This document shows, in pieces, positions 32,004 through 43,737 of a stretch of DNA of 64,000 bases. The notes under the pieces were generated by a model that had not been told where the DNA came from, did no database searches, and worked only from the letters and a program-made list of their open reading frames with translations. Position 1 is the stretch's first letter; the number at the start of each line of letters is the position of its first letter. The stretch comes from Lasiodiplodia sp. COLG20 (Eukaryota > Ascomycota > Dothideomycetes > Botryosphaeriales > Botryosphaeriaceae). The stretch covers positions 3,782,001 to 3,846,000 of the forward strand of contig VNWV01000003.1 in assembly GCA_009801085.1 (NCBI GenBank), written 5' to 3'. Made by a program: the position numbers and the translations under genes.

Positions 32004-34808
32004 TCATTTTCCCGCATCCTTGACAACACCATTCAGATATCCCAGCAGGAAGCTCTTGTCCACCGGCGTAGTAGGCTGTCCGCTGACACTACCCCTGGCG
32101 CTCCTAGATCCAAGACCATCTCCAGGAACCGACGCGATGCTACTGATGCGAGACCTGTCACCACTACCGTTCGACCCATGCTGCTTCTCCGGCAGCGGGC
32201 TCACGGGGCTGATGATGCCAGACGTGAAAGCCTTGGGGCTGTGCGTCTGCGGCTTGTTAAACAGCGAAAGCAATGCGGATTTCTGATCCGAAGATGCACT
32301 CTCCCTGCGATCGAACGAGTGAAGTCTCGAAGAGGTTGGCGACATAGCATTCTGAGGACGACGGAGTATCTGAGGCGTAAAGTGAGGAGCGAACGGCTTG
32401 GGGGCCTCCAAAACATTCCTTGGTGAATTGGTGTCCCTACGTTGAACTGGAGCTGTCGGCGTATGCTTGGGGCTGGGGGTAACAGAAGCTTCCGGGCGCG
32501 GGCGCGACAGTATAGAGAACTGCGGGGTTGCCTGGCGCTCAGGCCTAGATGCTGGCCTTCCCTGAGTTCTGGGTGAGGCACGTCCGTTCGGCTGGGAGAC
32601 CTTCGTGTGCTTGCGTAGTTGGTCGAAGTCCGGGGCATTGAAAGGACCAGACACAGTGGCTGACGTCTCTCCGGCCTTGTTGTGATTCGTCATGCCGACA
32701 GGGTGTGCAGGAGACTCGCTAGGTTGCGCAAGCTTCTGGCGGTCGATGCTCGGGCTCTGCGCGGAGAGTTCGGCTGGTTCAGGAACCAAACTCTGCGCAG
32801 GCATCTCCTGCGGAGGTGAGACAGGACCGGAAACTGAGGGCTTTCGGAAAAGGCCCAGCAAGGTGTCCGCTTGTGCGCTCCTTGGCTTGCTGGCAAATGC
32901 AACCGGAGGAGGCTGGCCATCTATGTAGTTGCTGTCCGGTGCCATCTCGTTAGGCCTGCCCTGGGACAGCTCTGGGATAGCTGCAGAAGACTGTTGGTGG
33001 TGAGGACGATTGGAGTTGTAAATCTCCGAGGCCGCGGTGAACGGCTTGAGAGCTGGCTGCGGAGACGGCTGCTGGGCCGCGGGTTGTTCGCCCTTGAACG
33101 CATTGAGAAGGCTGAGGGTGTGTGCATTGAGCTTGGGCGCAGGGAGCTTCGATGGCGGTGGGATTGCCGGGGCCACTGGAGCTGAAGTCGGTGTGCCATG
33201 GGCAAACGGGTCGCCTGTTCTTTGGTATGGCCTTGGCGGAGCGCCAGGTTGTGGCTGAAATCCCTGCTGGGGGAAATCGTGCTGAGGGTACGACGGAGGC
33301 TGCGGGTGCCAGGTAGCAACATTCTGCTGAGGAGGTTGTGGCCTCATGTTCGGGACTGGAGGCGGAGGCATATTCATCGCACCGACGAAGTAACCGTTAC
33401 CTGGCTGCGGCATGGCCATATGTGGATGAGGTGCTTGATGAGCCGGTGAGTACGGAAAGTGGGGCGGCGGAGCCATGTTGGAGAATTGGGGTGCACGAGG
33501 TGGTGGATGATGAGGAGTCTCCGGCTGGCTCGGGTTGGAACTGATCTGCTCATAAGGCGTTATGGGAATGCTAGACGAATCCGGCATGGGTATCGGCTGC
33601 GCCTGTCCGCCTTGAAGAAGTGCCAGGAGAGGGTTGGGCGAAGCCGAGGTAGGCGGCGGAGGAGGCATTCCTCCTTGGCCGCTGATACTCAGCAAGCGCT
33701 TCAAGGCAGAGGCAGGATCTGGCGTAGGCTCCGGTGCGGTTGTAACTTCAGGCAAGTTCGTCGTGTCCGGTTCAACTTTAGACTGGCGCAATCCTGCGAT
33801 CAAGGACTCTAGATGGGTGTCTGGAGACACGCGGTGCTGAGCTATACCCTCAACGGCCGACTCATCGGCAGCGGTTTCCTCTCCAGCGGTCAATGCACCA
33901 GCGGCTTGTGCGGCTTGGCTACGACGGGCAAGTTTGTTCTGCTGTTTGATCCAATTCTTCAAGGGGCCAAGGAAAGGGGCCACCATGTAGAACATGTTCT
34001 CCTTGTACAAGTTTTCCCCAGCTCCGTGTCCTTGGTTTTGCTTCTTCTTCAAGGTCGGCAACTCGGAGATCTTGTACCATGAAATTTTCTGCTAATATTT
34101 AGAATCATTTGACACTCGTAAGTCCGGGAAGCGGTGAGGACTTACACTGATCTCTTTACGTGTCCGTGGTTCGAAATAGGTATCCATGGGGACACCGCGG
34201 AATACGTACAGCCGCATGTGCTGCTCTCGCATTGAAACCTCGATGTACTTCATCTGAGAGGCGTCCTTGATCAGGCCAGCCTCCTTCGCATCGAATCCCG
34301 TTTCCTCGTAAACCTCTCTCACAGCGCAGTCAAGGTCATCTTCATCTTTGTTTATTTTGCCTCTTGGAAAGCTCCACCTCGCTCCCTTCTTCCATCCTTT
34401 AACAAGGACCACATGGTCCATGGCATCGTTGAGCAGGATCGCGCCACGGACTGGGACGCGGGTCTTGTAGGCCAGGAACTCAGAGTAGGCAGCGGAATAG
34501 TAGCTTTCGGCATACTCGGAGAAGAGTGGGCAATGCTGGAAGATCAAAAGGCAGAAATGCTTCAGGCTCATGGACGGGAGCGAAGGGTCGAGAGGACGGA
34601 TAAAATCCTCATAGAACCAATGGGCTTCCTCTACCTGGAAGCATATCCGCTCTACGGACTCGAGTTCTTCCTTGGGGAGGTTAATAATGAATCGCACGCA
34701 TAGGTCATCGAGCCCTAGGTCACGCAGCGATCAGCCGTAAAAGCCCACAAGTTTGAGGCGCGGGCGGTGCGCATTACAATCAACTAGCTGCATCTTTGTT
34801 TCTGCCAT
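32004..34808 (-). CDS. DCP2: mRNA-decapping enzyme Dcp2 (Nudix hydrolase)
   Basis: Three exons (complement 34778..34808, 34146..34714, 32004..34088) give about 894 aa. Dcp2 removes the m7G cap from mRNA, committing it to 5'-3' decay in the cytoplasm and P-bodies. The N-terminal regulatory domain covers about residues 8-100 (WLDDLCVRFIINLPKEEL). The Nudix fold carries the box GKINKDEDDLDCAVREVYEETGF at about 129-151 with its catalytic glutamates. Box B lies near KISWYKISELPTLKKK. The remaining 600 residues are Pro/Gln/Ser-rich and disordered, ending in a short conserved motif KSFLLGYLNGVVKDAGK. The 31-nt first exon (MAETKMQLVDW) completes the conserved DWLDDLC, which confirms it. The second intron ends in TTAGCAG, a tandem acceptor; I used the distal AG because KEISKISWY matches the family. 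It is divergent from the DUF4112 gene. Confidence 0.95.
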
Positions 34809-35627
34809 CCTGACCAGTGTCGCTGGGCATATCCGCACGGCGGGTGGAGCAGGGTAGCGGGATCGGGGCGCGTCTGCGCGGGAGCTGCGGGGAGCGCAGC
34901 GGGTTCGGGATGCAGGCGACGGTAGCCGTGTCTCGGACCGGAGCGAGCGAAAATGTTGAGGATCGGGGCAGTACAGCCACGGGCCTGGGCGGGGTCGCCG
35001 GTGATGTTGGGCGGCGGTGATGTGTGGGTGGTGTGGCAGCTCAAGGCGCCGGGCGAGTAGCCGCGACGCTTAACGAGCTGCGTGTCCGCGTGCACACGCC
35101 ACAGCGCGGCTGTCTTGGCAGTGGCGCTGCACCGCCACTTTTTCTGCGGCGATCATGGCGAATTAAGGTTGAGGAGCTTTGGGCGTGACAGGAGAGGCCG
35201 GGGGAGCTTGGACGGCCGAGAACGTCATCTGCCGACATCCTGCTTTGTGTCTTCCATGCTACTTAACAAACCCTTCTCTCGCTCCTTTCGCCGTCGCAAA
35301 GCTCACCGGTCTCTTTGTCGGTTGTCATTGTCATCCTCGCCCAGCTCGCCCCACGCGCGCGTCTCCGCTGTTACACGCCGACCGATTATTTTCGGATCAG
35401 CGCCTTCTGAGACGGCGTTTCAGGCCACGACAAACCACAACCAACCATCGCGCCAGGGCCTCTGGCTGACGTAGCAAGCCCGCCCATCACCGCAAACCTG
35501 CACGCCGCCATAAAAGCGCTCAGTGCAACCGCTTTCCCAGGCCTCTCCTCTCGACACTCGCCAACTCAACTCCCCTTTTTTCTCATTTGCGTATCCTAAT
35601 TTTATCTCGCCAAGCCAATACTACACC
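34809..35627. promoter_or_regulatory. Divergent promoter region of DCP2 and the DUF4112 gene
   Basis: This is 820 bp between divergent starts. The right 150 bp are pyrimidine-rich (CTCTCCTCTCGACACTCGCC-type) and look like the leader of the DUF4112 gene. No coding evidence is seen. Confidence 0.45.
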
Positions 35628-36775
35628 ATGGCGGCCGTCGTCGGAAAATACGCGGCGAAGAAGATGCTGGGCAAGCAGATGGACAAGTACCGCGACAAAG
35701 ATGTTGTTCCCTATGTAAGTTGCCCCGCCGTTCTGCTCGCATCGTCTTTGCAAAGCAATTGCAAAGTAAAAAACGCCGGGCGCATTCATTTGGGGAGTTT
35801 ATGCCTTTTCAGCCAAGACTCTGTGGCTGAATAGATGCCCACTGCTCAAAATTATTGCCCATGGCCGCACTACCAGAATAGAACCGACAAAAATAATTGA
35901 TCTGAGGCTAATATTGTTTTTGCAGGACCCTTACTACGAGATGGTCCCAAAGGACCCTCGCAAGCCCAACGGCAAGATGAAGAAGGTCAAAAAGCAAATT
36001 CCGGATTACATCCCCGAGCATGACGCCATCGTGCTCGCAAAAGCCCGCCAGCGCGCCTACTGGCTCGATTGCGCACTTTTCAGTCTTTTTGGCCAGCGCT
36101 TCGGCTGGGGCAGCGTCATCGGCCTCGTCCCTGCGTAAGTAATTTCGCTGTCATCGGCACTCAGACCACACAGCTAACAGTTTCTGCAGAGCTGGCGACG
36201 CTGCTGACAGTGCTCTCGCATTGATGCTGTACTGGCGCATGACGCGCGTCGAGTGCAAGCTCGGCTTCGGCACCCACCTGCACATGCTCATCAACATCGC
36301 TTTCGATTTCCTGATCGGATTCATCCCCCTTCTGGGCGACCTGATGGACGCCATGTACAAGGCGAACTCGAAGAACGTGCGTCTGCTCGAGCAACGTCTC
36401 GACGAGATCTACAAGCCCAAGGAGTCGAAGAAGCGCAACCGCCGCAGCATGCTCGACGCCTACACCCCCGCCGGCACCGTGCTCGAGGAGTTCAGTGACA
36501 ACGAAAACGACCACGTTCTCTCACGCCTCGCTCAATACGATGAGGATGGCCGTCCCATCAATGGCGACGGCGTGCACGAGCGCTACGAGCCCAGGCGCCC
36601 TGAGCATGCCCGCCACAGCCACGAGAAGAGGGGTGGCTACGCCCCAGACAGGCACCCTAGCCACAACAAGCCCAGCCGTGGCTGGTTCGGCGGCAGCCGC
36701 CGCGAGCCTGAACATGACCTCGAGAGAGGCGAAAAGAGAGAATACCGTCGGGATGACAGGCGTGATCGCCGCTAA
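35628..36775 (+). CDS. DUF4112 membrane protein
   Basis: Three exons (35628..35714, 35926..36134, 36190..36775) give about 293 aa. The DUF4112 region covers about residues 55-165: WLDCALFSLFGQRFGWGSVIGLVPAAGDAADSALALMLYWRM, then GFGTHLHMLINIAFDFLIGFIPLLGDLMDAMYKAN. Two or three hydrophobic helices carry the family pattern of acidic residues next to Pro-Leu-Gly-Asp. The N-terminus is lysine-rich. The C-terminal 100 residues are charged, with many Arg, Asp and Glu, and likely disordered. The domain occurs in bacteria and fungi with no assigned function; I do not assign one. The first intron is 211 nt. The ATG sits in an ACACC-ATG-G context. Confidence 0.87.
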
Positions 36776-37896
36776 CGGATTCCCCGTCCGATGTATCTCT
36801 CAGCCTTGGCTGAAATTGTGTGATGACTGTATACCCCTTTTGTAATCCTAAGTGCACGAAGACTGGCGGGCCGGAATGAGTGTTTTCTCCTCTGTTTACC
36901 CTTAGACTGTTGAGCAAGCGGCTCCGGTGGATTTTGGGACCTTTCAAACTCTTTGGCGTTATAGATGATACCACCCTAAAAATTTTAATCACATTGAGAA
37001 AGCAACAGCAGACTCGACATGCGCATCATCCAGTGATGATCTAAGACGGTCGTTTCGGGGCCAATTACATCTAGATTAGATGGGGTGCTGGAGTGAAGTG
37101 AATACAAAAAAAAACAGGAGGGAAAACATTGGAGATATGAAATGAGAAAAGGCAAAAAGAAAAGCTTATACGCCGTGTCGGTCAAGCCTATGCAAGGTAG
37201 TAGCTTCCGTTTCTCGTAAGGACCCGGAGGCGATACTAGCCTAAGGCGACCTGGAGTCCACCTATGTCTTTTCAACTAGGGGTGTCATCGCTTGAAAACC
37301 TTCTGCCCAGTTCGCAGCTGACCAATTAGGAAGTGTCCCAATTAGGCAACGCCTGGTGACCATAAGTGACCTCCGCAATGCTTTTGGGCACCGTTCGATC
37401 CGACCACTTATGGATTTGTTGAAGGGAAATTTGCACTTATCATATTTAATGGCGACTTTTCGAACTCGCAGCATTGTGGGCAGCTTGCCTTTTTCATAGA
37501 GCGCCATAAGCGCCAATAAGCCCAGTTTATCGAAAGTTCAATTTGAATACGCAGGCAGCCTTTGTCTCAAATATCAAACTCATCTTGGACTTAGTTGATC
37601 ATCACGCCATGGGCTCAGCGATGATGCTCATCAAACCTTGGTCAATGCCGCGTATTTCGTTATAGGAAATGCATGCGCTTATAGCTTTGAAACGAACTGT
37701 CGTATATTCATTTGCGCATTTAGGTCCAGACATATGCGCCAACTCTAGTCTGGCACTAGATGCGCACCCAAAACTCGAGAACCCATTTAATCGTCCAGCC
37801 CCGCTCGTTTGCCACATTTCCAATCAATGTCCCCTCAGATACACCTCAAGAGAAAAAAAAAATACATGGTAGAAAAGACGTCCCGCATACGTGACA
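36776..37896. other. Convergent 3' region, 1.1 kb
   Basis: This lies between the convergent DUF4112 and membrane-protein genes. It is AT-rich, with short A-runs near 37108 and 37853. No gene, repeat or RNA is seen. Confidence 0.5.
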
Positions 37897-39834
37897 TCAC
37901 CACCCCACATGCGGCACCCAGCGCACACCCGCCACATCCTCATATATCCCCTCCGACGGCGCCCTCAAACTCGCAAACACCTCAACCAGAACAAACACCT
38001 TCGCAACCACGTACAGCGCGCCTATGACTCCACCGGCCGCGTAAACGGCCCTCTTCTTCCACGGCACACCGCCTGCTCCCATCCACCGACCCCATGCACC
38101 TCCACACGTCACGAGAGCAACAGCAACCCCGATGACAACGAGCCCCGCCACCCTCCACAGCAACCTCTCGACGTCCGTCGGGAAGAAGCCGGCAGAAGAC
38201 GCGCACGACACGCCCATCACCACGGCGCCCAGCAGCGCCGCAGCCAGAGCCGCCGGCGCAACGACGGCGAAAGCAGCACGTCTAGCATAGCCAGGGTCGC
38301 CGGCAGCGACAACGGGAGCGACAGCAGCAGAGACGTCTCCTCCCTTCCCCATGAGCGCATCCCACGCCTCGACCCTCCACGCGCTCCGGCCGCGGGCGAC
38401 GACGCGGGGCTCGACGAAGCGCAGGCTGGGCGGCGGGGGGCTCTGGCCGACGGGGCTGCCGATGACGAGGGCGCGGTGGCGGCGGCGCAGGTGCTCGAGG
38501 GCGCGGCAGGCGCGGGCGTGCAGCTCGGCGACCTTGGCGTGGCCGTCCTCGCTGAGCTGCCACGTCGAGTCGCGCTTCGACTTGTGCGCGAGGGTGCGCG
38601 GCGAGAAGGAGGCGTTGGAGAGCGCCTCGGTCGCCTCGGTGATGTCGATCGGGTAGACGAGCCGGTTTTTGTCCTGGTTGAGCGTGTGCGAGATGTGCGG
38701 GTCGATGGCGAAGAGGGCGGCGAGGTCGGTTAGGCGCTCGTGGTCGCAGAGGAGCGGGGTGCTGCTGGCTGCGTTCCAGGGTTTGCGGGCCCAGGTGGTG
38801 GCGATGGCGAGGGTGCAGAGGAGATGGGTGATGGTGGTGATTTCGAGAAGAGTGATGGGAAGCTGGTGGGAGAGACGAGCAAAAAATTGAGCCATAAACC
38901 AAAGACATTGAATGCCAACAAGGAAGAAAGCAATGTTGTCGCGTTTACTTTTGTCTGTGTGGGTGGAGGGACGAGTTGGGGGAAGAAGGCCAGCGCGGGC
39001 AAGATCGAGTACGCCGGCAGGGGTAAAGGTAAGGGTATCGGTCGTCCAGAAGGTTGACGAGTCAACAGTGAAAACGCCGGAGGCCGCCAGGAAGGCGTCA
39101 TTGAGAGTCCAGGGGGAGAAGATAGTTTTGGTAATCGTTGATTCGGAGCCCCGGCTTGAGGTTCGGGAGTGGGTGGAATCCGATGAGACCATGGTCTCAG
39201 AGCGGCTATCCGAATGGGAATAGATGCTTGGGGAGGGATGGCTGGGATTGGGCTGATGGAACGCATTGAAAGACCGTAAAGATGCTACAGAGAGCTTGGA
39301 GGCGTTGAGGACTGGTGCTGAGAGCCGTCTAGGCAAATTGGAGGGCTTCCAAGTGGACATTCGCTAGGGAACACGTCAGTCTTGACCATTTCCTCAGTGA
39401 ACCAAACTTACCTTGTCCTGGAGATGCTCCTCATAGGAACGAACGGCTGTGTCAATGTCTTCGGCGTCATACGCTCGCTGGCCCAGCTCGTTGATCTCCT
39501 CTCGAAGCTTTCGTGCAGCGCATCTTTGTGCCCAGACAGAGATAAGAACGATCTCTGGTGCAGCCATGACAGCTACAATCCATAACAGGCGCTCGAAGAG
39601 AAGCTTGACCTGGGACCACCCAGGGTTGAAGTTGGGATGCCATGCGATCCAGGCGGACAGAAATGAAGTTGCCAGACAGCCGAGGATCAGGCCGTACGTC
39701 CCGCGTACGTTTGGAGAAGACACCCACGCTGAGTCGACAGTAGAGTCAACGGTGTCCGATTGCTGCTTCACGACAATGACAGGCAAAGCATGGCTTTGCC
39801 GAAGAAGGAGATACGTTACAAGGAGAGTAGACAT
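37897..39834 (-). CDS. Multi-spanning integral membrane protein, fungal, function unknown
   Basis: Two exons (complement 39412..39834, 37897..39363; 48-nt intron) give about 629 aa. It begins with a signal peptide (MSTLLVTYLLLRQSHA), then a short lumenal segment and the block RGTYGLILGCLATSFLSAWIAWH, the first of several membrane helices. Other helices are LLWIVAVMAAPEIVLISVWAQR, LVGIQCLWFMAQFFARL, LLEITTITHLLCTLAIATTWARKPW, and four in the C-terminal third (for example AALLGAVVMGVSCASSAGFFP, VAGLVVIGVAVALVTCGG). The pattern RGT-x-x-I-x-x-x-C-x-x-T followed by a Trp in the next helix is common in a large uncharacterised Pezizomycotina family. The middle is a cytosolic Ser-rich loop. No function can be inferred. 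The start ATG is the first after a non-ATG opening and gives the signal peptide. Confidence 0.78.
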
Positions 39835-40382
39835 TAGAGGCAAAGAAAGGAACGACGATTAACATGCGCAGCATGCACCCTGCTCCTGCAGTGCAGAAGC
39901 AGCCAGGTCTGAGCTTTAAGTTCGAGCAGCCACGCAACCGCCGGTTCTCCTTGAGATTCTGAAACGGTTGCTCGAGCTGAACTAACGAAAATGCAAGCGT
40001 AACGCTGTGCCATTGGTGGCCCCCGTTGCCAAGTGATCTGCGAGGCGTGAGGGCGCTTGCAATCGAAGACCCGATCGTATGGGTCAAGCAGGAACGGAAT
40101 GGCCATTTTAAGAGAACTGTTCCTGAAGCGGTTGGAATTTGCAAACATAGATTCCCTAAAAGAGCAATAGGGGCCGTTAAGCGCCGTGGTTGTGAAGGAG
40201 GGTCCACCTGCATGTGGGCATGTTTAAGCGCCGGGCTCGCCAATGCCGAGCGGACGCTGGCGCGTCGCCTGAATCGCCAGCAACCGTGCCGCATTCGGCT
40301 AACACCAGAATAAATTTTGGCAGACTTCTCGAGTGTCATCAGTACAAGAATATGTGCATTGTAACCGCCAGCTGGCTGTGCC
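39835..40382. other. Intergenic, 550 bp
   Basis: This is the promoter of the membrane-protein gene and the 3' flank of NCS2, both on the minus strand. Nothing else is seen. Confidence 0.5.
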
Positions 40383-41592
40383 TCAAGGAAACAAGCTTGC
40401 CGACTGCGGCGCTGCTCTTGTGCAGCCGTAACAGAGACGCCCTCCCTCTGGCAGCATAGATGCGGCGTCTTGTTGGTCACCGCCCCAACCATGAATGCCA
40501 AACCGTGCTCCGGCTACCGGCATGTTGCATAACTGGCATCTGTCATCCTCTGTTGTGGCGGGCTCGAGCTTGCTTGATGTGCGAACGACATTCGCCACAA
40601 TACTAGGATAGTCCTGTTCCACAGATTCGAAATACTGCTTCATTAGGTCATCGATTGTGTTGTTCTTCGCGCTGGCTGAGACCTGGGTTGGTTTCTCCGC
40701 GTGGATCAAATCTGTCAACGGTGGAGCAGTAACCTTCGCGTGAGCTACCAATTCCTTCTTAAGCAGATCGCGGAGCGGATAGTTGAAGGTCATGCCGAAG
40801 GGCGACATGCCGTCCGATACCTGCCAGGGCAATGAGAAGCCGCGCCCTTTGGCGGTCTCGGCTAGTGTCTTCTCCGCAATCTTCGTGGTACTGTCGCCCC
40901 ATACGATGCCCTTACAACCATGGTTCTGCGCAAACTTTACAATGGTCCTAACTTTGAGCTTGGCAATAACGTCCGACCGTGAGGTTGCAGAGGGCAGAGA
41001 AAGAATCAGACGCTCCAATCTCTCTTGCGGCGTTCCAGCCTCGCGTGCCGTCTCTGCAGACGCCACTTCAGGGATTTCCTGCAGGACCTCCTTGGCGTCG
41101 CTGCTCTCGAAGATGTCGGCGAGTGCAACACTACTGTACTCGTGGCCAGGAAATGCTTCCTTTAGCTTATCCAGCATACCTGCTTCGGGAACGTCCTTCT
41201 CCACGGCGGCCGTGTCTACGAACAAGATGTGCAATGCGTATCCAGTGCGACCACTCTTGGCCGTTTGCCTCTTCAAGTGTTCGTCTAGAAGGTACAGCAG
41301 CGTAACGGAGGATACTCCAAAAGAGACGGGGAGGAGCAGCTTTCGCTCTTCGTTGGCAGAGCGGTTCTTGACGTAGTAGGCATAGGATTCCATGCGCTTG
41401 ATGGCCTTGGTATTTACGTACTTCATGAAGCAATCCCTAGCAAAGAGTAAGCCAGGCAGCCTGCGTCTGCGTCAGAGCTGCGTACCTGCAAAGAGGCTCG
41501 CTGCGCACGATGATCGATGCCTCAGAAATGCGACATCTTTGGCACGGACGGCCGGCGGCCGATGGGTCGCTATCGATGTGCTTGCCGGGCAT
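40383..41592 (-). CDS. NCS2: Cytoplasmic tRNA 2-thiolation protein Ncs2/Ctu2
   Basis: Two exons (complement 41486..41592, 40383..41436; 49-nt intron) give about 386 aa. Ncs2 pairs with Ncs6 to thiolate U34 of tRNA-Lys, -Glu and -Gln in the cytosol, receiving sulfur from Urm1. The N-terminal zinc-binding pattern is CQRC (residues 17-20) with a second pair CRDC completed across the intron. A degenerate PP-loop follows (LLPVSFGVSSVTLLYLLDE), then the family block GCKGIVWGDSTTKIAEKTLAETAKGRGFSLPW. A C-terminal cysteine cluster (CQLC and CYGC) closes the protein. The first exon is needed because the large exon starts inside the conserved DCFMKYVNTK segment. It is divergent from the PTM1-like gene, with 340 bp between start codons. 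Confidence 0.93.
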
Positions 41593-41932
41593 AGTGGGGC
41601 TCAGTAGAGAGGAGGCGCGGATGACGAGTTGGTGGAGAAATAAATAATTCGGAGCAGCGGCTAAGTTTCCAAGGGACGGAGCTTGGCGGCCCGGGGGATG
41701 TGCGGCGTCGCAACGGGACAGCTTGCGCGCACCTCCAGCGCATGCTTACGCGGATAGCTGCCTCGGAGCAACCACATTCCAACACCGCCACCCTTTCGAG
41801 CTGCGCCCATCGCGGCATGTGAACTGTGGCCGCGCCACTCCTCCGACCCAGCTCCTGCGAACCCGCTCGCCTCCGGCCGCGCTCCCATCGACTCCCGCTT
41901 GTTGATCGGCTTCAGCCCGGTCTCCCGCAACC
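41593..41932. promoter_or_regulatory. Compact divergent promoter of NCS2 and the PTM1-like gene
   Basis: This is 340 bp with an AT-rich AAATAAATAATT element near 41639-41650, only about 50 bp from the NCS2 start. The rest is GC-rich. Elements are likely to be shared; that is inference. Confidence 0.4.
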
Positions 41933-43737
41933 ATGAAATGGGCGCTCGCCTTCGGGCTGCTGTTGTCAGCGCTACTTGCCAACGCCATCGAAATCCAGCT
42001 TGTATGACGTGGCCTGGATCCTTGTTCGCGAGCCTTGCTGATTTGGACAGGACGAGACGGACGAGAACCGCCAGCAATGTTCGGGCATGTATAGCAAGAA
42101 GTCATGGGGCGGCAGCGTCGACCCTTTCATCCTCGTGAAGTTCCTCAAGGATGATATCGCCGTCGAGAAGGGGGAGGACCCCATTGTTAGCCTCCTGATC
42201 TTCGAATGGCAGGACAAGGACTTGCTTGGCAAGCCTTCGGATGCGGACTACATGGACGTGAGTTGCGCCGCCATCAGGTGAGAGACCAGGGAGCTGATTC
42301 AATGCCAGAGGAAATACATCTGCGACGATGATGCCGTAGCACAGCATTACTGCAACGCTACTCATCTCGGCCAGTTCATCATTGCCGACGACGCCGAGAA
42401 GACCTCGCAGCGCGTCATTCGCACCGAGGCCATCCACATCGCGCAAAAGAACCGCCTGGCCGTGAACTACCCCATTCAAAAGACCGGATACTACTGCGTC
42501 GAGACGTTTGCCCAGGAAGGCCAGGAATACAGGGCCATTGCCGAGTTTAGGAATGCATACGGCGAGCTTCCGGCCGCCCAGATTGCGAAGTTGCCTTTCT
42601 ACGGCGGCATGGCTATTGTCTACGCCGTTGTTGGCGTCTTCTGGGGCTTCCTCTACTTCCAGCACCGCTCAGACATCTTGGCCGTCCAAAACTACATCAC
42701 TGCCATCATTGTGTTCCTTGTCGTGGAAATGCTCATGACCTGGGGATTCTACGACTACCAGAACCGCCATGGCAACAATGTTGGGAACAAGGTCTTCATG
42801 ATCATTGTATCCATCCTCAATGCAGGCCGAAACTCATTTTCTTTCTTTCTGCTTCTTATTGTTTGCATGGGTTACGGTGTGGTCAAGCACACGCTCGGTA
42901 AGACCATGATCTGGGTCCGCTGGCTCGCTGTGGCCCACTTCGTCTTTGGTGTCATCTATGCCATTGCTTCGTTGACGATCCGCCCTGATGATGCTGGTCC
43001 GCTGGTCCTCCTGGTTATTCTGCCTCTCTCTGCAACTCTCACGGCCTTCTACATTTGGACTCTTAATTCGTTGAACTTCACGATGAAGGACCTTGTCGAC
43101 CGCAAGCAGCGCGTCAAGTTCCTTATGTACAAGAGACTCTGGTGGTGCATTCTTGGCAGCATCCTTGTCATCTTCGGTTTCTTTTTCTTCAACTCGTTTG
43201 CCTTCGCTGGCGCCGGCGATCCGGACTTTGCTCCTACTCACTGGCAGACCCGTTGGTTCGTGTTGGACGGTTGGCTCAACTTGGTTTACCTCGCGGATGT
43301 GTGCTTTGTTGCCTACCTCTGGAGACCGACGGCGAACAACCGCCGCTTCGCCATGAGTGACGAGGTAAGTTTTCACCTGTTGAATTGCGAACGAAGAGCC
43401 ACCGATAATAACATATATACAGATCGCACAAGACGACGAAGGTTTCGAGATTGCCTCCATTCGCGATTCTCTAGACGACGAAGAACGTGGACTGAACGAT
43501 CCGCCTGCTTATGACCCTGCTCCCACCCGCAGCACTCCCTCTGGTCCGGATCGTACAGAGTCTCCTCTTCCGGCGCCTAAACCCCAGAGACCATCAAACC
43601 TTACAAGGGAAAGCCTTGATGGTGACACGATCTTTGCGGTAGGTGACGACGACAAGTGGAGCGACGATGAGATGGATTCGCAGGACGGTGGAAGGGCTGA
43701 TGGAAAGAATGAGGAAAGGCAGAGGTTGACAGGGTGA
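41933..43737 (+). CDS. PTM1/GOST-family seven-transmembrane protein (Golgi/secretory pathway)
   Basis: Four exons (41933..42001, 42051..42257, 42309..43364, 43423..43737) give about 548 aa. It has a signal peptide (MKWALAFGLLLSALLANA) and a lumenal domain of about 150 residues with cysteines (QQCSGMYS; KYICDDDAVAQHYC; GYYCVET). Seven membrane helices then run from about residue 178 (LPFYGGMAIVYAVVGVFWG) to 415 (WLNLVYLADVCFVAYLWRP). The blocks YFQHRSDILAVQNYITA and WGFYDYQNRHGNN are hallmarks of the lung seven-TM/GOST family, which includes yeast Ptm1 and animal TMEM87/GPR108. The acidic, Ser/Pro-rich tail is cytosolic and contains EEIA-like and DDEERGL motifs. A role in Golgi trafficking or mechanosensing is suggested for relatives; not shown here. 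Confidence 0.9.
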
